A stretch of 64,000 nt of DNA, taken from positions 11,226,497-11,290,496 of the forward strand of contig JANVCC010010406.1 in NCBI GenBank assembly GCA_025345505.1, given 5' to 3'. This stretch comes from Todiramphus chloris collaris. Lineage: Eukaryota > Chordata > Aves > Coraciiformes > Alcedinidae. A program made the translations under genes and the position numbers. The notes below the pieces were generated by a model. That model made no database searches, was not told where the DNA came from, and was given only the letters and a program-made list of their open reading frames with translations. Of this stretch, positions 24,861-35,904 are shown in pieces. The first letter of the stretch is position 1. Each line of letters starts with the position of its first letter.

Positions 24861-24906
24861 AAGAAGCCTAATTAAAACATGAGTTGCTTTGTGTTTTTTT
24901 TTATAG

Positions 24907-25101
24907 GCACCTGTAACTGGAAGAAATATAAGCACTTTTCACTTAAAATCTCCTGAAATGCTTCAGCCCATCTTCAGGAATCTGCACTTATTAACAGAGG
25001 ATCTGCCAAAGGACGTCGTAATCATACCACTTCCTTTGGAGAACCAAGAATCTGGTGCTTTAGAAAACGTTAAAAACTTCCATGAGACTTCCTTTAGTTG
25101 A
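24907..25101 (+). CDS. Candidate 3'-terminal coding exon, unidentified protein
   Basis: The frame opens directly after a strong acceptor: a CTAAT branch-point-like word near 24,870, then a T-rich tract and TAG at 24,904-24,906. An in-frame stop sits exactly at that acceptor, so the segment would only be translated after splicing. It encodes 64 residues, beginning Ala-Pro-Val-Thr-Gly-Arg and ending Phe-His-Glu-Thr-Ser-Phe-Ser, then TGA at 25,099-25,101. The composition looks like a real soluble protein tail: balanced charge, leucine- and proline-containing middle, no low complexity. AATAAA follows 12 bp after the stop. I do not recognise the family, and the upstream exons were not found; they may lie further left in this window or be absent. 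Frames of this length are common by chance, so the case rests on the coincidence of branch point, acceptor, stop and polyadenylation signal. Confidence 0.35.
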   Translation, partial: APVTGRNISTFHLKSPEMLQPIFRNLHLLTEDLPKDVVIIPLPLENQESGALENVKNFHETSFS

Positions 25102-25112
25102 ATAATTCTTTA

Positions 25113-25118
25113 AATAAA
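25113..25118 (+). terminator. Polyadenylation signal AATAAA
   Basis: A canonical AATAAA lies 12 bp after the stop of the candidate terminal exon. A TG-rich downstream element is only weakly suggested by TTATGTGCAG at about 25,140. It supports, but does not prove, a transcript end near 25,135. Confidence 0.35.
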
Positions 25119-25119
25119 G

Positions 25120-26480
25120 AAACTGGGCTTTCCCAGAAATTATGTGCAGATCTTCTCATCACTGGAATTTTTTTAATTTCCAGAGCAAAGTATAATACTG
25201 CTCAGGAAACAGGATGAAAGACAGGTAGACCTTTCACAGAGGCATAATTCAGTGGCAAATGTGTGTCGGGAGCAAAACCCCAGAAAGTGGCTCCAAAGGG
25301 CCTGCAAAATGGACATGGTTCTAGAGAGGATTTTTCATGATGACTCAGATTCAACTTCTGCCTCAGGAAATCCCATGATGTGGGATACAAGAAGACATTT
25401 TCCCTCCCTGTCATAGATATGTAACTTATCTGTAGTAACGAAAATGTTAATTTGGAAAGAAAAGTTGTTTTAGGAGAATATGTATTTGTAGCTGTTTCTA
25501 ATGCAGTGCATGTTTGATACTTCTCTGTATGTCTTCTTGAAATGTATTTTTCTTTGTTTATTAACTTGCAGCTTTGGTATTGGCTAATTTGATTCCTCTG
25601 TATATCTCTCAAGCCTGCCTTGTTGAACATCCCATTCTCCCTATGACAGGCCTTTGTGGTATTTAGCTTGCATTCATTGATGACTGCACTCCCAAAAGCT
25701 GGCTCCACTTCTGCTTATTAACAATCCCCAAGAGACTTGCAAAGCTGGATTCTTTAGAGCTCCAAATTTATCTCTGTAATGATAACAGCCCAAACCACAA
25801 AAGAGAGAAAGAACTGCAAGTTCTACTAACCCCACACCAGCTCTTAGCAAGTGACTGGGAGTCACAAGCTTGGAAGTTTTTGGACAGTTGCTTGATGTCG
25901 TGGTCTAGTCAAAAACAAAAGACAAGTTTGTCAAGTATAATCCTTGTTCTTCTACCTCTGCTGATTTTGTAATATGGGGACAGCATTTGTCTTGGTCTCT
26001 TTGAGTGATTTTGAAGAGTCATTAGATAATTAGGGACCGAAAAAATACTAATTGGTAATAGACTCTTTTTACATTAGAAGCTTAAGGTGCTTCTGCAAAC
26101 GAAGATATTTTCAGTTCCCATATGTGCCAAAAGCAAAATAACACAATGCCATTGGGAGTCCTCTAATTAGAGACATAGTTCTTCTTGGTTTTCATGTAGC
26201 ATATATTTCACATGTTTAAGAGATACCAGTAATTTTCAAATGCATTCTTACTTATAGTTTGATGGCAAAAACATATGAGCAAATCAATCAAACCCAGCCA
26301 TTCACTGCAATGTGTTGAGTAACAAAGCACAAACCCAATACACAAACCTGTATAGTTCCCATGCACAAACCTGTAACATTCCCATTTGGTCAAGCAGCTA
26401 TTGTTTCTCATGAGGAGCAGTGGAAACTGTTTTCTATAATTGTTTTCTCACCTTGTAAAATATCATAACTCCATCTATCT
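25120..26480. other. Non-coding DNA; one long minus-strand frame of doubtful value
   Basis: A 168-codon minus-strand frame (25,202-25,708) is long for this base composition. It has no recognisable motif, signal peptide or splice support. Near 26,335-26,390 is a short imperfect tandem duplication of CACAAACCTGTA with flanking CCCAT. No RNA gene or repeat family is recognised. Confidence 0.45.
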
Positions 26481-26496
26481 CCTTATCCATGCTCTT

Positions 26497-26955
26497 GCAA
26501 GGCAGCCTGCAGGAGGGTACTGGACTCGCACAACTCTATTAGAGTTATAAAGCAAAGCCAATTTATTATCGAATTGCAGCTTAATTTATACCCTAAAATT
26601 TCCTGATCATGAACACACTCACTTACTATTTGTTCTACATGTTTATACATGAGCTGGTCACGCGTCCTAAGCTAATACATAATTGGCTGTCCTACACTGC
26701 CTCCATCACCACCCCCCATCCTGGTTATCTTCTACTTTCTTCTTTATCTTCTTGCTTCACTGCTTTGCTTCCTCCTTTGCCGTTCTCAAGCATATCTCAA
26801 GGTCGTCATCCAAAGCCAGATTTATTCCCACAAAGTCTTGCTGATAGCAGGCATGCCTGTTTTTCTCCAGGAATAATCCCACAGCAGCCTTTTTGTTTTC
26901 CAGAGCTTACTGAATCAGGAGCTGTGTTTGCATATTCCATTTTACCTCCATGTTA
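26497..26955 (-). mobile_element. Probable solo LTR of an avian endogenous retrovirus
   Basis: Read on the minus strand, this segment has a TATAAATT box (complement near 26,582-26,592). About 25 bp later comes AATAAA (complement near 26,561-26,567), then a short GT/T-containing stretch leading into a U5-like segment. A very short distance between TATA box and polyadenylation signal is typical of several avian retroviral LTRs. Possible TG and CA termini fall near 26,955 and 26,497. No internal retroviral sequence or second LTR adjoins it. The boundaries are estimates and no target-site duplication was found. A 149-codon plus-strand frame across it is a by-product. Confidence 0.4.
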
Positions 26956-26959
26956 CATG

Positions 26960-29900
26960 CCTTTTTCTTCCTTTCCATATCTGATGCACAGAAAAGTATT
27001 GGATGTTTCAGCATTGGCTTTCTGCAGTGTCCTGAGACCTCTTGAACATCTAAACTAGGGTGTAGAGCTTTCATTCTTTTAGTGGACACAGGTCAATGCT
27101 TGTAAAACTACCGCAGGGCTTATTTTCTACCTAAAGTGTGATGAAATTACACCTTTTAATTGGAATTTGTAGTTATTCATCCCTCTTTCATTGTCTGTAA
27201 ACATTCACCCTAATCAGCTATAAATTTTAGGACAACAGAGGCAATACCATCCAGCTGGTTATTGCTTTTTCTTACAGCAGACAAAATGGATCTCATGCTC
27301 TCCAACCTCTGCTGTGTTTCAAGGCTTGAGTTCCGAGTCTAATTTCAGTAACTGCAAGAGAGATCAAGCAAAGTTTTGGAGCTCTTTGTACTCTACTAAT
27401 GCTTTGCACAAGGTTCTTGCTGTAGAAAGCACTAGCTGCAGGGAAAATAACAGACTTCATAAGATTTGTGAAACAAAAAGACACTTGTCCGGTTGTTTAG
27501 AGGAACATATGTAAAAGGTCAGAAACAACAACAAACTACACCTGTGGCAACATCCTATAGAGCAGATGGGTAGCCCAGTTGCAGTATTAGAGGCAAAGGC
27601 ACATGTTACTGCTAAAGGTCTGCGATCTGAAGACAAAGGTTCCTTTCTGACTTTGGTAAGTTCTTCTGTTTCTCTTGCTGTTGATGAAAGACCTGTCTAT
27701 TATAGCATGACAGCGCTGAAGCAAACACATGGTTTGCACCAATGTACATACAAGCTGCATACTGTAATTTAGGGATGTCGACTTCTTGGTAGATAGTCTC
27801 TGTTGGGTTTTCAAAGTAAACAGAAGGGAAAAAAACCTCCACCTTCCTTTAAGGTTACACCTAAGGGAGGTCTAGTACCTCACCGTCTGACCAAAGTTAT
27901 GTTAGTGCTGCTACAGCCATTGACCAAATACAATCCTGCTAAATTAAATCACCTTGTCATATACCCACTTCTGTAAGAAGTTTGTCCATGTGACCCTGTA
28001 ATGACATTGGAGACATTGGTGCCGAGTAGAAAACTGGCAGTTTACTGGGATGTAGACATTGCCTGTTCAGAGGGTTTTCTTTCTGGTTTTCTCATTTTAA
28101 CTCAGACTATAAACATGATAATCATTAACATTCCTCTGCTCAGACACTAACAGTCTTCTTTGTGCATTGTCTACTTGTGTAGTTAAGATGCTAATCAGAA
28201 ATTTCAGGTCTGTAACCAGAGCTGATTACTACTGAGTACAGAGAAGGTGAGCAGAGAAGAAAAGGATTTTTTTTTTCATGTTTATTAATTATGAATCTCA
28301 GACAACTCCCTTCAGTTGATCTCTTTTGTTAATTCATTTTAAAAAATGGGAGATAAAAGCCCTTTGTAAAACAGAGAAAGAGGACCTGCTCTCTCTCCCC
28401 CTTTGTATTTCTTATCAACTCTTACTCCAACAGCTTCACTTCCAGCCTCCATGTCTGTATTAGATTGGCCAGCAGTTTGTGAAATCATGACATAAGGCAG
28501 CTTGCTCAGAATTGTCTAATATCCATCATCTGTTGGCTAGGGAGTGAGTTTAAAAAATGTCTGGGCCAGCCAGAGGTCTAAGCCTCAGATCAAGGGGAGT
28601 GAAGGAAGCTGGAATCCTCTGCTCAGGATGGGAGGAAGATTTGCTTCAGGTGTCATAACCAGCCGATAGAGCCCCCCTCCCCCTCTGGTGAGAGGATTTG
28701 CTCTGAGTCACTGCATGACAGCATGTTGACCTGCCACCAGGGTGCTGGCCTTGTCACCACAGTTAACCGGGGAGATTGGGGAAAAAAGGGAAAACACATA
28801 TGTTTATGCATTCACACACACCTTTAACTTGGCTTTGAAGTGTAGCTTTGGCTTCAGGTATGCCTTGAAAGACATTGATGTGTAAGAGTCATAATTCTAG
28901 TTCTTGAACCAATTTGAAACAAAATTAATACAACACATTCTGTCTGGTGCGCTTGGGATAAGGTCAAGAGAATATAAAATACAAAGTTTACCCAGTCAGA
29001 ACAAAGTCAATATAGTTTCACATCTTACAGGCATTGCAAAGGGATGCATAGGAGAGTAAGGCAACACTCCTGTGTAAAGCTTCTGTCACTGGGTTATCTG
29101 TGAAGGACCTAATGTGAGCCAAACTGATCTGTGAGGCACTCAGGTAGCTCACCTGCCAGACTACATTAATTGTAGCTTGCCCTGTGGGGCAAAGGATCCT
29201 GTCTCTATGGTCTTTACTTGCAATTCAATTAGCCTCAAATTCTGCAGTCACTCTAGACCTTTCCAGTGGGTCTGGGGGTTTTCCCAGTGCTGTCGGTCTC
29301 TTGGTCACTGGGATCCTCAGCATGTTGTTGAGGAGCTTCTGCTCATCCCTTAGCTGTCTGGTCCCTGCATGTTGTTCACATTTACATGAGTCTAATCTCC
29401 TAGTTTTATAAGAGCCACCTGTTGGGCTTCACACACTGCTTTTTCTGGCTTCAATCATGTTTTAATTAATTTAATGACTGTATTTCGGTGGCAGGGTTAA
29501 TAAGTAATCATTTAATTAGGGGCTTTCTGACAATATATTCAAGGGGCAGAATTAAGGTTTTGTGAGTGTTTCATGACTTGGAGTCCTAGGTTAGAAACAT
29601 TCTTTTAGCTTGATTACACTAGTCATTACTGCTAGGTAGTTTCTTTTGTTTACTGTGAGACACCACAGGTTCCATTGTCTCTAATAAGAAAGCTAGAGAA
29701 AGGAGGCTTCACAGTAATATTTTTCCCTTTCTTTTCTGAGCTGCTTTCCCAAAACTATGATTGTAAGAATGGAATTTGTTTCTTGTGGGATTCAAATAGC
29801 AGGCGGATGTACAGAGATGAAGGCATGGAAAAAACCCTGCCTCCAGCCCAACCATTCAGTATTTTGCTCAGTACAGCTTTCACAGCACCCGAAGAGCCAA

Positions 29901-32390
29901 TACAAATGAGAAAACCCCTGCACAAGAGCTAATAATCCTACATATGACTTTTGACTGAACTTGTCTGACTAATATGCTTTAAAGCAAAACCCCGTGCTTA
30001 CCAAATCCAACTTGGAATAGTTTCTTTGGCCTCTATTCCCTTGGCATTCAATCACCGCTTCTTAAATATCACAACAAAGAACTAAAGTAATTCTAACTTG
30101 CAACAGTTCCGGGCTTCCAATGGCAAGATTGTTTTGCATTATTTTTCTGAAAGACAGTTTCTCTACCATATATTGAGGCCAGACGCTTCTATGGATTCAA
30201 ACAGCACAGCATCACTGAATCCAGTGATGCAGAGCTAGTTTGCCTCAGCTGATAATATGGCACATTTGTATTCCTGCCTACTTTTTATGGGATTAAAGCA
30301 AATCTAGCTGCTCAGGTTATGGTTGAATGCGTGTAGAAGTCAAGCCAGTCGACCATGCCTTGTCTACATCCTAAGGAACTAATTGAGGTATCTTCAGAGC
30401 TGCTGTGCAGAGTGAGCAAGGGCACAAGGTAAGGGATAAAATACCCACTAAGTAAAGAAATACTATAAAATGACAGCTCTTCAGTGACTTTGAGTATAAG
30501 GTTTTTGTTATAAGAAATATTTGTCTTTTGAAAACTCCACCTGTAACTTTTCAAGTCAACATTTGCATCCTATTGGATATGTGACTAGTCTAAAATTCAA
30601 CTGCGCAGAAAGAAGTGTTTAGTTACGGCAACAGGCCTATCTTGTTAATGACATCATCAGTCAGAGCAAGGTCTCTGGTTTCAAATGAAGAAAAGTTCAG
30701 TCTTCCACCAAGTATTTTACAACATAGACCCTGGCTGTGGTTTTGTTGTCTGTTCTGGTGCTGGAGTTTATTACCCTTCCGGGAGAGCCAACAAAACAGA
30801 GCATGTGACCACACATACAAAATCCAGTTACACCACTAGTGAGGCTTTCCATGTAGGACACAAAGAGCAGCCCCAGGACACAGAAAGCTGGTACCACAGC
30901 AGTGATGTAAATTTCTCTGATGCCAAATGATGTAAAAGTTATTTGGTGTTGATACTATTGCAGTATCTCCATGGTCAGCCCTGGGCACCTCTCAGAGACT
31001 AAATTTTTTTTACCTCTTTTCTGAGTGGCCCTTCTCTGTCCTTCCTAGCCCCCATTCCTCTCCATGGGTGATGATAATTTTGGGCAAATTACTACTGTGA
31101 AGGATTCAAGTAACACCACTACTCCCTGCAGCAGACTGCAGATCATTGTCTGAAACCAGTGCCAACATTTGCTTGTATGAACTTTGGTCTGTTACCTTGC
31201 ACAAAGTGGAGTAGTAGTACTTCATACCTCCACTACTTCAGAGTGCAGCATTGTGAATTGCTTTCTAACAGCTGTAAGGAAACCCAGCAAACAGTAATAG
31301 CAATGGAGAAATGAGAATCTGGAAGAAAAAAAGATGAGAGAGAGAGAAAGAGAAAGGGGAATATAAAGGGAAAGATAGACCTTTTACAGGCTAGAGTGAC
31401 TAACTTGTAACTATTGTTTTATTCATGCCAATTATTGCTCTACTTTTGGTTTTTTTTCTGAGGTCTAGCTCATGTACCAGCCTCAATTTGAGAAAAGTAT
31501 GTTCATTGCTTCCAAGTACTTTCATAATACGTTTTGAAAGCTACCCTTTGAGGAAGACTGCATCACTTTGTGATGTCTGCAGTATGATGGGATTAAATCA
31601 ACAGGTACTTCCTCCTTTCTCATAGATCACTTGCTTGCAAGGAGACAACAAGAGGAGGAGCAAGATGAGGAGACAGGGCCTGGGCATAGGTGTTGGGGAA
31701 CATTTTGTTGAGGGGGATTAACACATTAGGTTGAGGTCTTGTGCAAGACCAAGGAAGGCATGAAGGAGGCAGGTAACGGCATCAGAAGTGCAGGGGTTTA
31801 TTGAGAACTGCTGAGGTCAAAACTGAGTCCATACAACAGGAAATGGAAAGGGAAGAAGGAAGGCGAGAAACTAAAAATGAAAAGACCATGTCTTGCTAGA
31901 GAGAAAGGGACGCTGAGACTTCACATAGTCTGAATGTGGTCTGAAAATCTAAGTTTTCCCTTCTTTTGCATAAGGTTGTTTTTGTGGCAACAAGGCACCC
32001 AATTATGAATGAGAGTATGAGCATGGAAATTTGCCATCTCTGAGGAGCAACAGAGTCCAAGGTATTTTGGGAAAGGACCGCTTTTTCCTGCGTCCCCAGT
32101 GGGCTTATAGGTGAGACTGCACTTCTGGGCTAAATTAATGTATTAAATCAAATCTCATAGCATCTGCCTGGAGGAGAGCAAATACAGTACTTTTTTCTTT
32201 TTTTTAAGGAAAGTGGAAATTTTGAGTACTAGTCCTTTTTGTCTGACCTCAGCAGTATGCCAGTTCTGCAACAAATTTCTTAGACAAGAATAGTTACACA
32301 TATGGAAGTTAGTAAAAATTAGGATTTGAGTTAGAAAAAGGAGAAACATGCCAGACTGAAATAATGACTTTCCGTGATAACTACATTGCT
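26960..32390. other. Non-coding DNA; no gene seen
   Basis: AT-rich unique-looking DNA. Two patches have enhancer-like texture: about 27,145-27,235 and 29,450-29,570 (the latter with TAAGTAATCATTTAATTAGG). A purine-rich patch lies at about 31,330-31,370. A possible old LTR-like or otherwise repetitive segment lies at about 31,640-32,110, but I could not assign it. No exon is supported. Confidence 0.5.
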
Positions 32391-32399
32391 AAACAAGGG

Positions 32400-32830
32400 A
32401 AATAAGAATGATCTATTTTATCTGAACTTCAGTAAAGCATGTCACATGGTATTACATAAGAAATTATCAATTTATGTGGAGAAGATATGGGAACCAGTGG
32501 AAGATCAACAAGACAGACAAAGGGAAAGCATCTGGCTGGCTGAAAGCTGAGAGAGCTCTTCAAGGATTAATCTTGAGCTAAACTTGTGGAAGCATTTAAA
32601 TTAATGACAGCAATAATGTCTTGGTAGAAAACATGGAAATGTGCTAATGATATTTGTTATCAACCCAGAAGAGGGTATGGTGGTGAGCAAGAATATATGA
32701 CAAGAAAACCAGAATGACTTTGGGTTTGAAGTAACAGAAAAAGGATAACAGTCATTAGTGCAAATTGCAAGATCGTGTGTTTACAGTAAAGTAACAGGAA
32801 TTTTACTATAAAATTTAAGCTTGTAATTAA
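32400..32830 (+). mobile_element. Ancient CR1/L2-type LINE reverse transcriptase relic
   Basis: Conceptual translation of 32,407-32,470 gives Asn-Asp-Leu-Phe-Tyr-Leu-Asn-Phe-Ser-Lys-Ala-Cys-His-Met-Val. This aligns with LINE RT motif A (LDFSKAFDxV), with its aspartate changed to asparagine. About 100 bp on, a Gln-Gly-Leu-Ile-Leu segment matches motif B. It is followed by an Ile-Asn-Asp, as in the FINDL stretch of CR1-like elements. Near 32,640-32,665 a Cys-Ala-Asn-Asp stands where the catalytic FADD belongs. A later Asn-Cys-Lys-Ile-Val segment (about 32,760-32,785) matches the KCKVL region. Order and spacing fit one RT domain read through many stops and indels. It is long dead; both ends are uncertain and it may extend to about 33,160. 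Confidence 0.6.
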
Positions 32831-35799
32831 AAATAACAGGAATAGAAAATAGATATGAACATGACATAGCAGTGAGTAAGTGTGGTTATAGTATATGTCA
32901 ATAGAGACGTTTCCACTAGATAAAAAGGGACCAGTGCTAATCTCTCGGGTGCCAGTGAGGTCCCTCAAATTGAATGCACCTTTCTGGACATCTGTATTTT
33001 CATGAAGAATTCTAACAAGAATGAAGGCCAAGAATGGCTGACTGGGAGCATATTTAAGGGAACAGAGAACTGATCTTGCAAGAGAAAACTAGAATCGCTT
33101 ATCTTGCCTAGCCCAACAAAACAAAGGATGAGAGATGATCTGGTTGCTCAAGCAGCCACAAGGACTGGCATATAGAAGACAAAAAATAGCTTAATGGTAT
33201 TTTTATCAGAAAGATGCCAGAGTCTGAGGCAGTTAGGAGCAAGGCTAGTCTGGGAACTGGGAGAGGTTTCCTCAGATTCGGAGGGCTGTGGTGCTGTGAA
33301 AGGCTCCTGCCTGGAACAGGGGGATAGGACCACACCTGCTTTTCAGGGGAGCTTGCTCAGATCAAGAGAAGGATGACCTGAGGTGCACCCCAAGACAGCC
33401 AAGGGTAGTCTGAGAAACCTTTTCTGTAGTCCTAAATGTTTTTTTTTTCCCTACCAGCTGATGTCAACTCTTCACCTCCACACATAGGGAGCAGCCCTGG
33501 GGAAGAATATTTCTTAGACTCAATCTCTTTGGTTCTTCCTGTGTGGCCTTGAACTGCTCTCTATTTAGGGCATGTGGTGGAGTACCACAATCTAACCCAG
33601 GGCCTGTAAATGGTTTGCAAGAAGTTCCGTGAGAAAATTCTGTGTTTAAAATGTGAAATGTGTTTCAGATTTTGGATGGGCACAGAGGTCACATGACAAC
33701 CACCCTGCCTCCCAATTGGAAGAATGTACATCCTAGAATTGAGTTTCTTTGCAAATACTCATATTTAGAGCTTTACCATTCATATTTCAAGAATATTCTG
33801 ACCTATATTCTTCAAATTCTCTGCTTCTGCCAATATTCCTTCTAGCAAATTCATTCTCTACTCTTGAGCCAAAAAGGTGTGAACGCAGCATGAAGTAAAA
33901 ACATTTTTCGTACAAAGAAATAGTCCTAGAAAAATTTTCAAGGAATACACTTAGGTCCTGGAGGGACGCAGGAGACACAGTGCTAGACAACCAGGAAAAG
34001 CAATAAAAGGAACAGAGAAGAACAAAAAGGAACAAATTGTTTGAGAGAGCCAGAGGCATGAGTCTGAGGCAGGCTTTAAAAACAACAAGGTCAGATTTGT
34101 ATGAAATAGGGAACCTGGAAGGCTGCCTGAGGATAACATGGATGTTGATCCCTCTTGTGAAGGCAAGCCTTGTGCATACAGGTGAGGTCACACACAAAAA
34201 CATTCAACAGTAAAACTTAGAGGAGCTGAGGTACAAACCCCAGCTGTGGAGTAGAAAGGTGAGGTCCACAACCACTGAGAAACAGAGACAGAAGATATGG
34301 AAGAAGAAGGACTGAGAATAAGGAAACACACTGGTACCACAGTCAGGAGGAGGTAAACCATGGGTGGGAGCTATGCAAAACGGGCAAGGGTAAAGCTGCT
34401 CAAAATTTTGAAGTCAAACTGAAAATCTGGGAAGATTTCTGTGGTTTCAGATAGAAAGCATGTAAAACCACTTGCACAGAATGTTTATCACTGAAGGACT
34501 GAAGCAGAAATCTTTTCAACTCTAAAATGAATGTTGGGTTTTTAATCAAACCACAGACCAAGAAAAGAGTTTTGAGAGTGGGGGTGGAAACTTGGGTTTC
34601 ATTGAGAAAATTTCTCCTGCTTATAAATGATGTAAGGGAGTGGAAAATTTCACTGTGCTTGGCTCTGAGCATTTTTCTGGATAGGATTCCCTTTAACACA
34701 GTCCCTTAATACATGAAATCTTCCCTTTACTTCTGTCCCCTCCAGTTATGAAATACTTGCGCTCTGCACATATCCTCCCCACTGTGAGCTGTAAGCTCAG
34801 GTGACCATTCAGACCGCTTTAGTTTTTTGTGCAAATCATGAGTGCAGGTTGCATTTTATTCCTCCTAGACTCTCTCGAGTTGAGCGACCAGCACCTAGTT
34901 TCTCCAGCCAGCCTCTTGTGCACAGTGAGGGAGATCTTTAGAGGATCTCAAGAAAGCAAGGGGAGGAAAGAGAATGATGATTAGAGACTTCTGAAAGGAG
35001 CAGTGAGGAATTAGGGACTATACTCTTTGAAAATTTGCGTGACACTCCTTAACGGTCCCTGCCTCATTTTCCACTTGATTGCTTTATGACTGAACTGTAA
35101 ACTAAAAACGACGTGGGCTCATTAATTTGGCAGCAACTGGCAAGATGTGGCCATTTAGCATACCCACAAAGCTATTGTTTAAGGCTGGGTCATGTCAAAG
35201 GGCAAGCTAAATATGGCCGAACCTCTGAAAGGCTGAGTCTAGGAGTCCTAGAGCCTAAACCTTCTCCCTAACCTCTGCCTGTCTTCAGCAGTGTGATCAG
35301 CTTGGGTTTTCTGAGAAAGGCTTTACATAAAGCTGTCAGGTTACTAGCAATATTATGTCAGTTTGATTTTTTTTTAAAGTGGGCTCAATTATATCATCCT
35401 CTCTTCACATCTGACAAGCAGTGCAAAAAGTGTTTGCAATAGCGGCTGCAAGGGAACAGGAACACTTTGGCTGCAAGTTACTGCTGCAAATCTAGATTAT
35501 GAAGGGAATCCAAGCCAAAAGAGTTTAAAATGCCAGATGACACAGAATCACTGAAAAACCCTGGAAGACATTGGTCTGACTGCGTTTGTTTTGTTTAGAG
35601 AGTAGGTGGTTAATCCCTACGCTGTCAAGGAATTAAAGTGAATGACAACTGGGCAGATCTCATGTGCATGGGCTGAAGGAGCCCATCTGAATTCAGTATT
35701 AAAAAAACACACCACAAACTGCAGGCTGAGTATTCATACACATCTTTTCTTCAGACACAGGAAGACAATGACAATGAAAACAAATATAAGTTGAAAAGT
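32831..35799. other. Non-coding DNA, partly of possible old LINE origin
   Basis: The first few hundred bases may be further decayed 3' sequence of the LINE relic. The rest is AT-rich without recognisable exons, RNA genes or young repeats. CpG is rare throughout. Confidence 0.45.
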
Positions 35800-35800
35800 A

Positions 35801-35904
35801 CCTTCCTTCCTTCCTTCCTTCCTTCCTTCCTTCCTTCCTTCCTTCCTTCTTTCCTTCCTTCCTTCCTCCCTCTCTCCCTCCCTCCCTCCCTCTCTCCCTC
35901 CCTT
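35801..35904. repeat. (CCTT)n passing into (CCCT)n microsatellite
   Basis: About 70 bp of near-perfect CCTT units passes into a CCCT/CTCC-rich segment. All purines are on the minus strand, so it is a homopurine-homopyrimidine mirror repeat able to form triplex DNA. It is probably length-polymorphic. Confidence 0.95.

Noticed and set aside
26609..27058. A 149-codon plus-strand open frame
   Set aside because: It lies across the probable minus-strand LTR; the proline- and serine-rich product is a by-product of its C/T-rich strand.
29634..29656. TAGGTAGTTTCTTTTGTTT, similar to the start of miR-196
   Set aside because: Similarity stops after the first 11 bases and no foldback hairpin of microRNA size flanks it.
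32660..33031. A 123-codon minus-strand frame with a hydrophobic stretch
   Set aside because: It overlaps the plus-strand LINE relic; the hydrophobic run comes from translating AT-rich antisense sequence.
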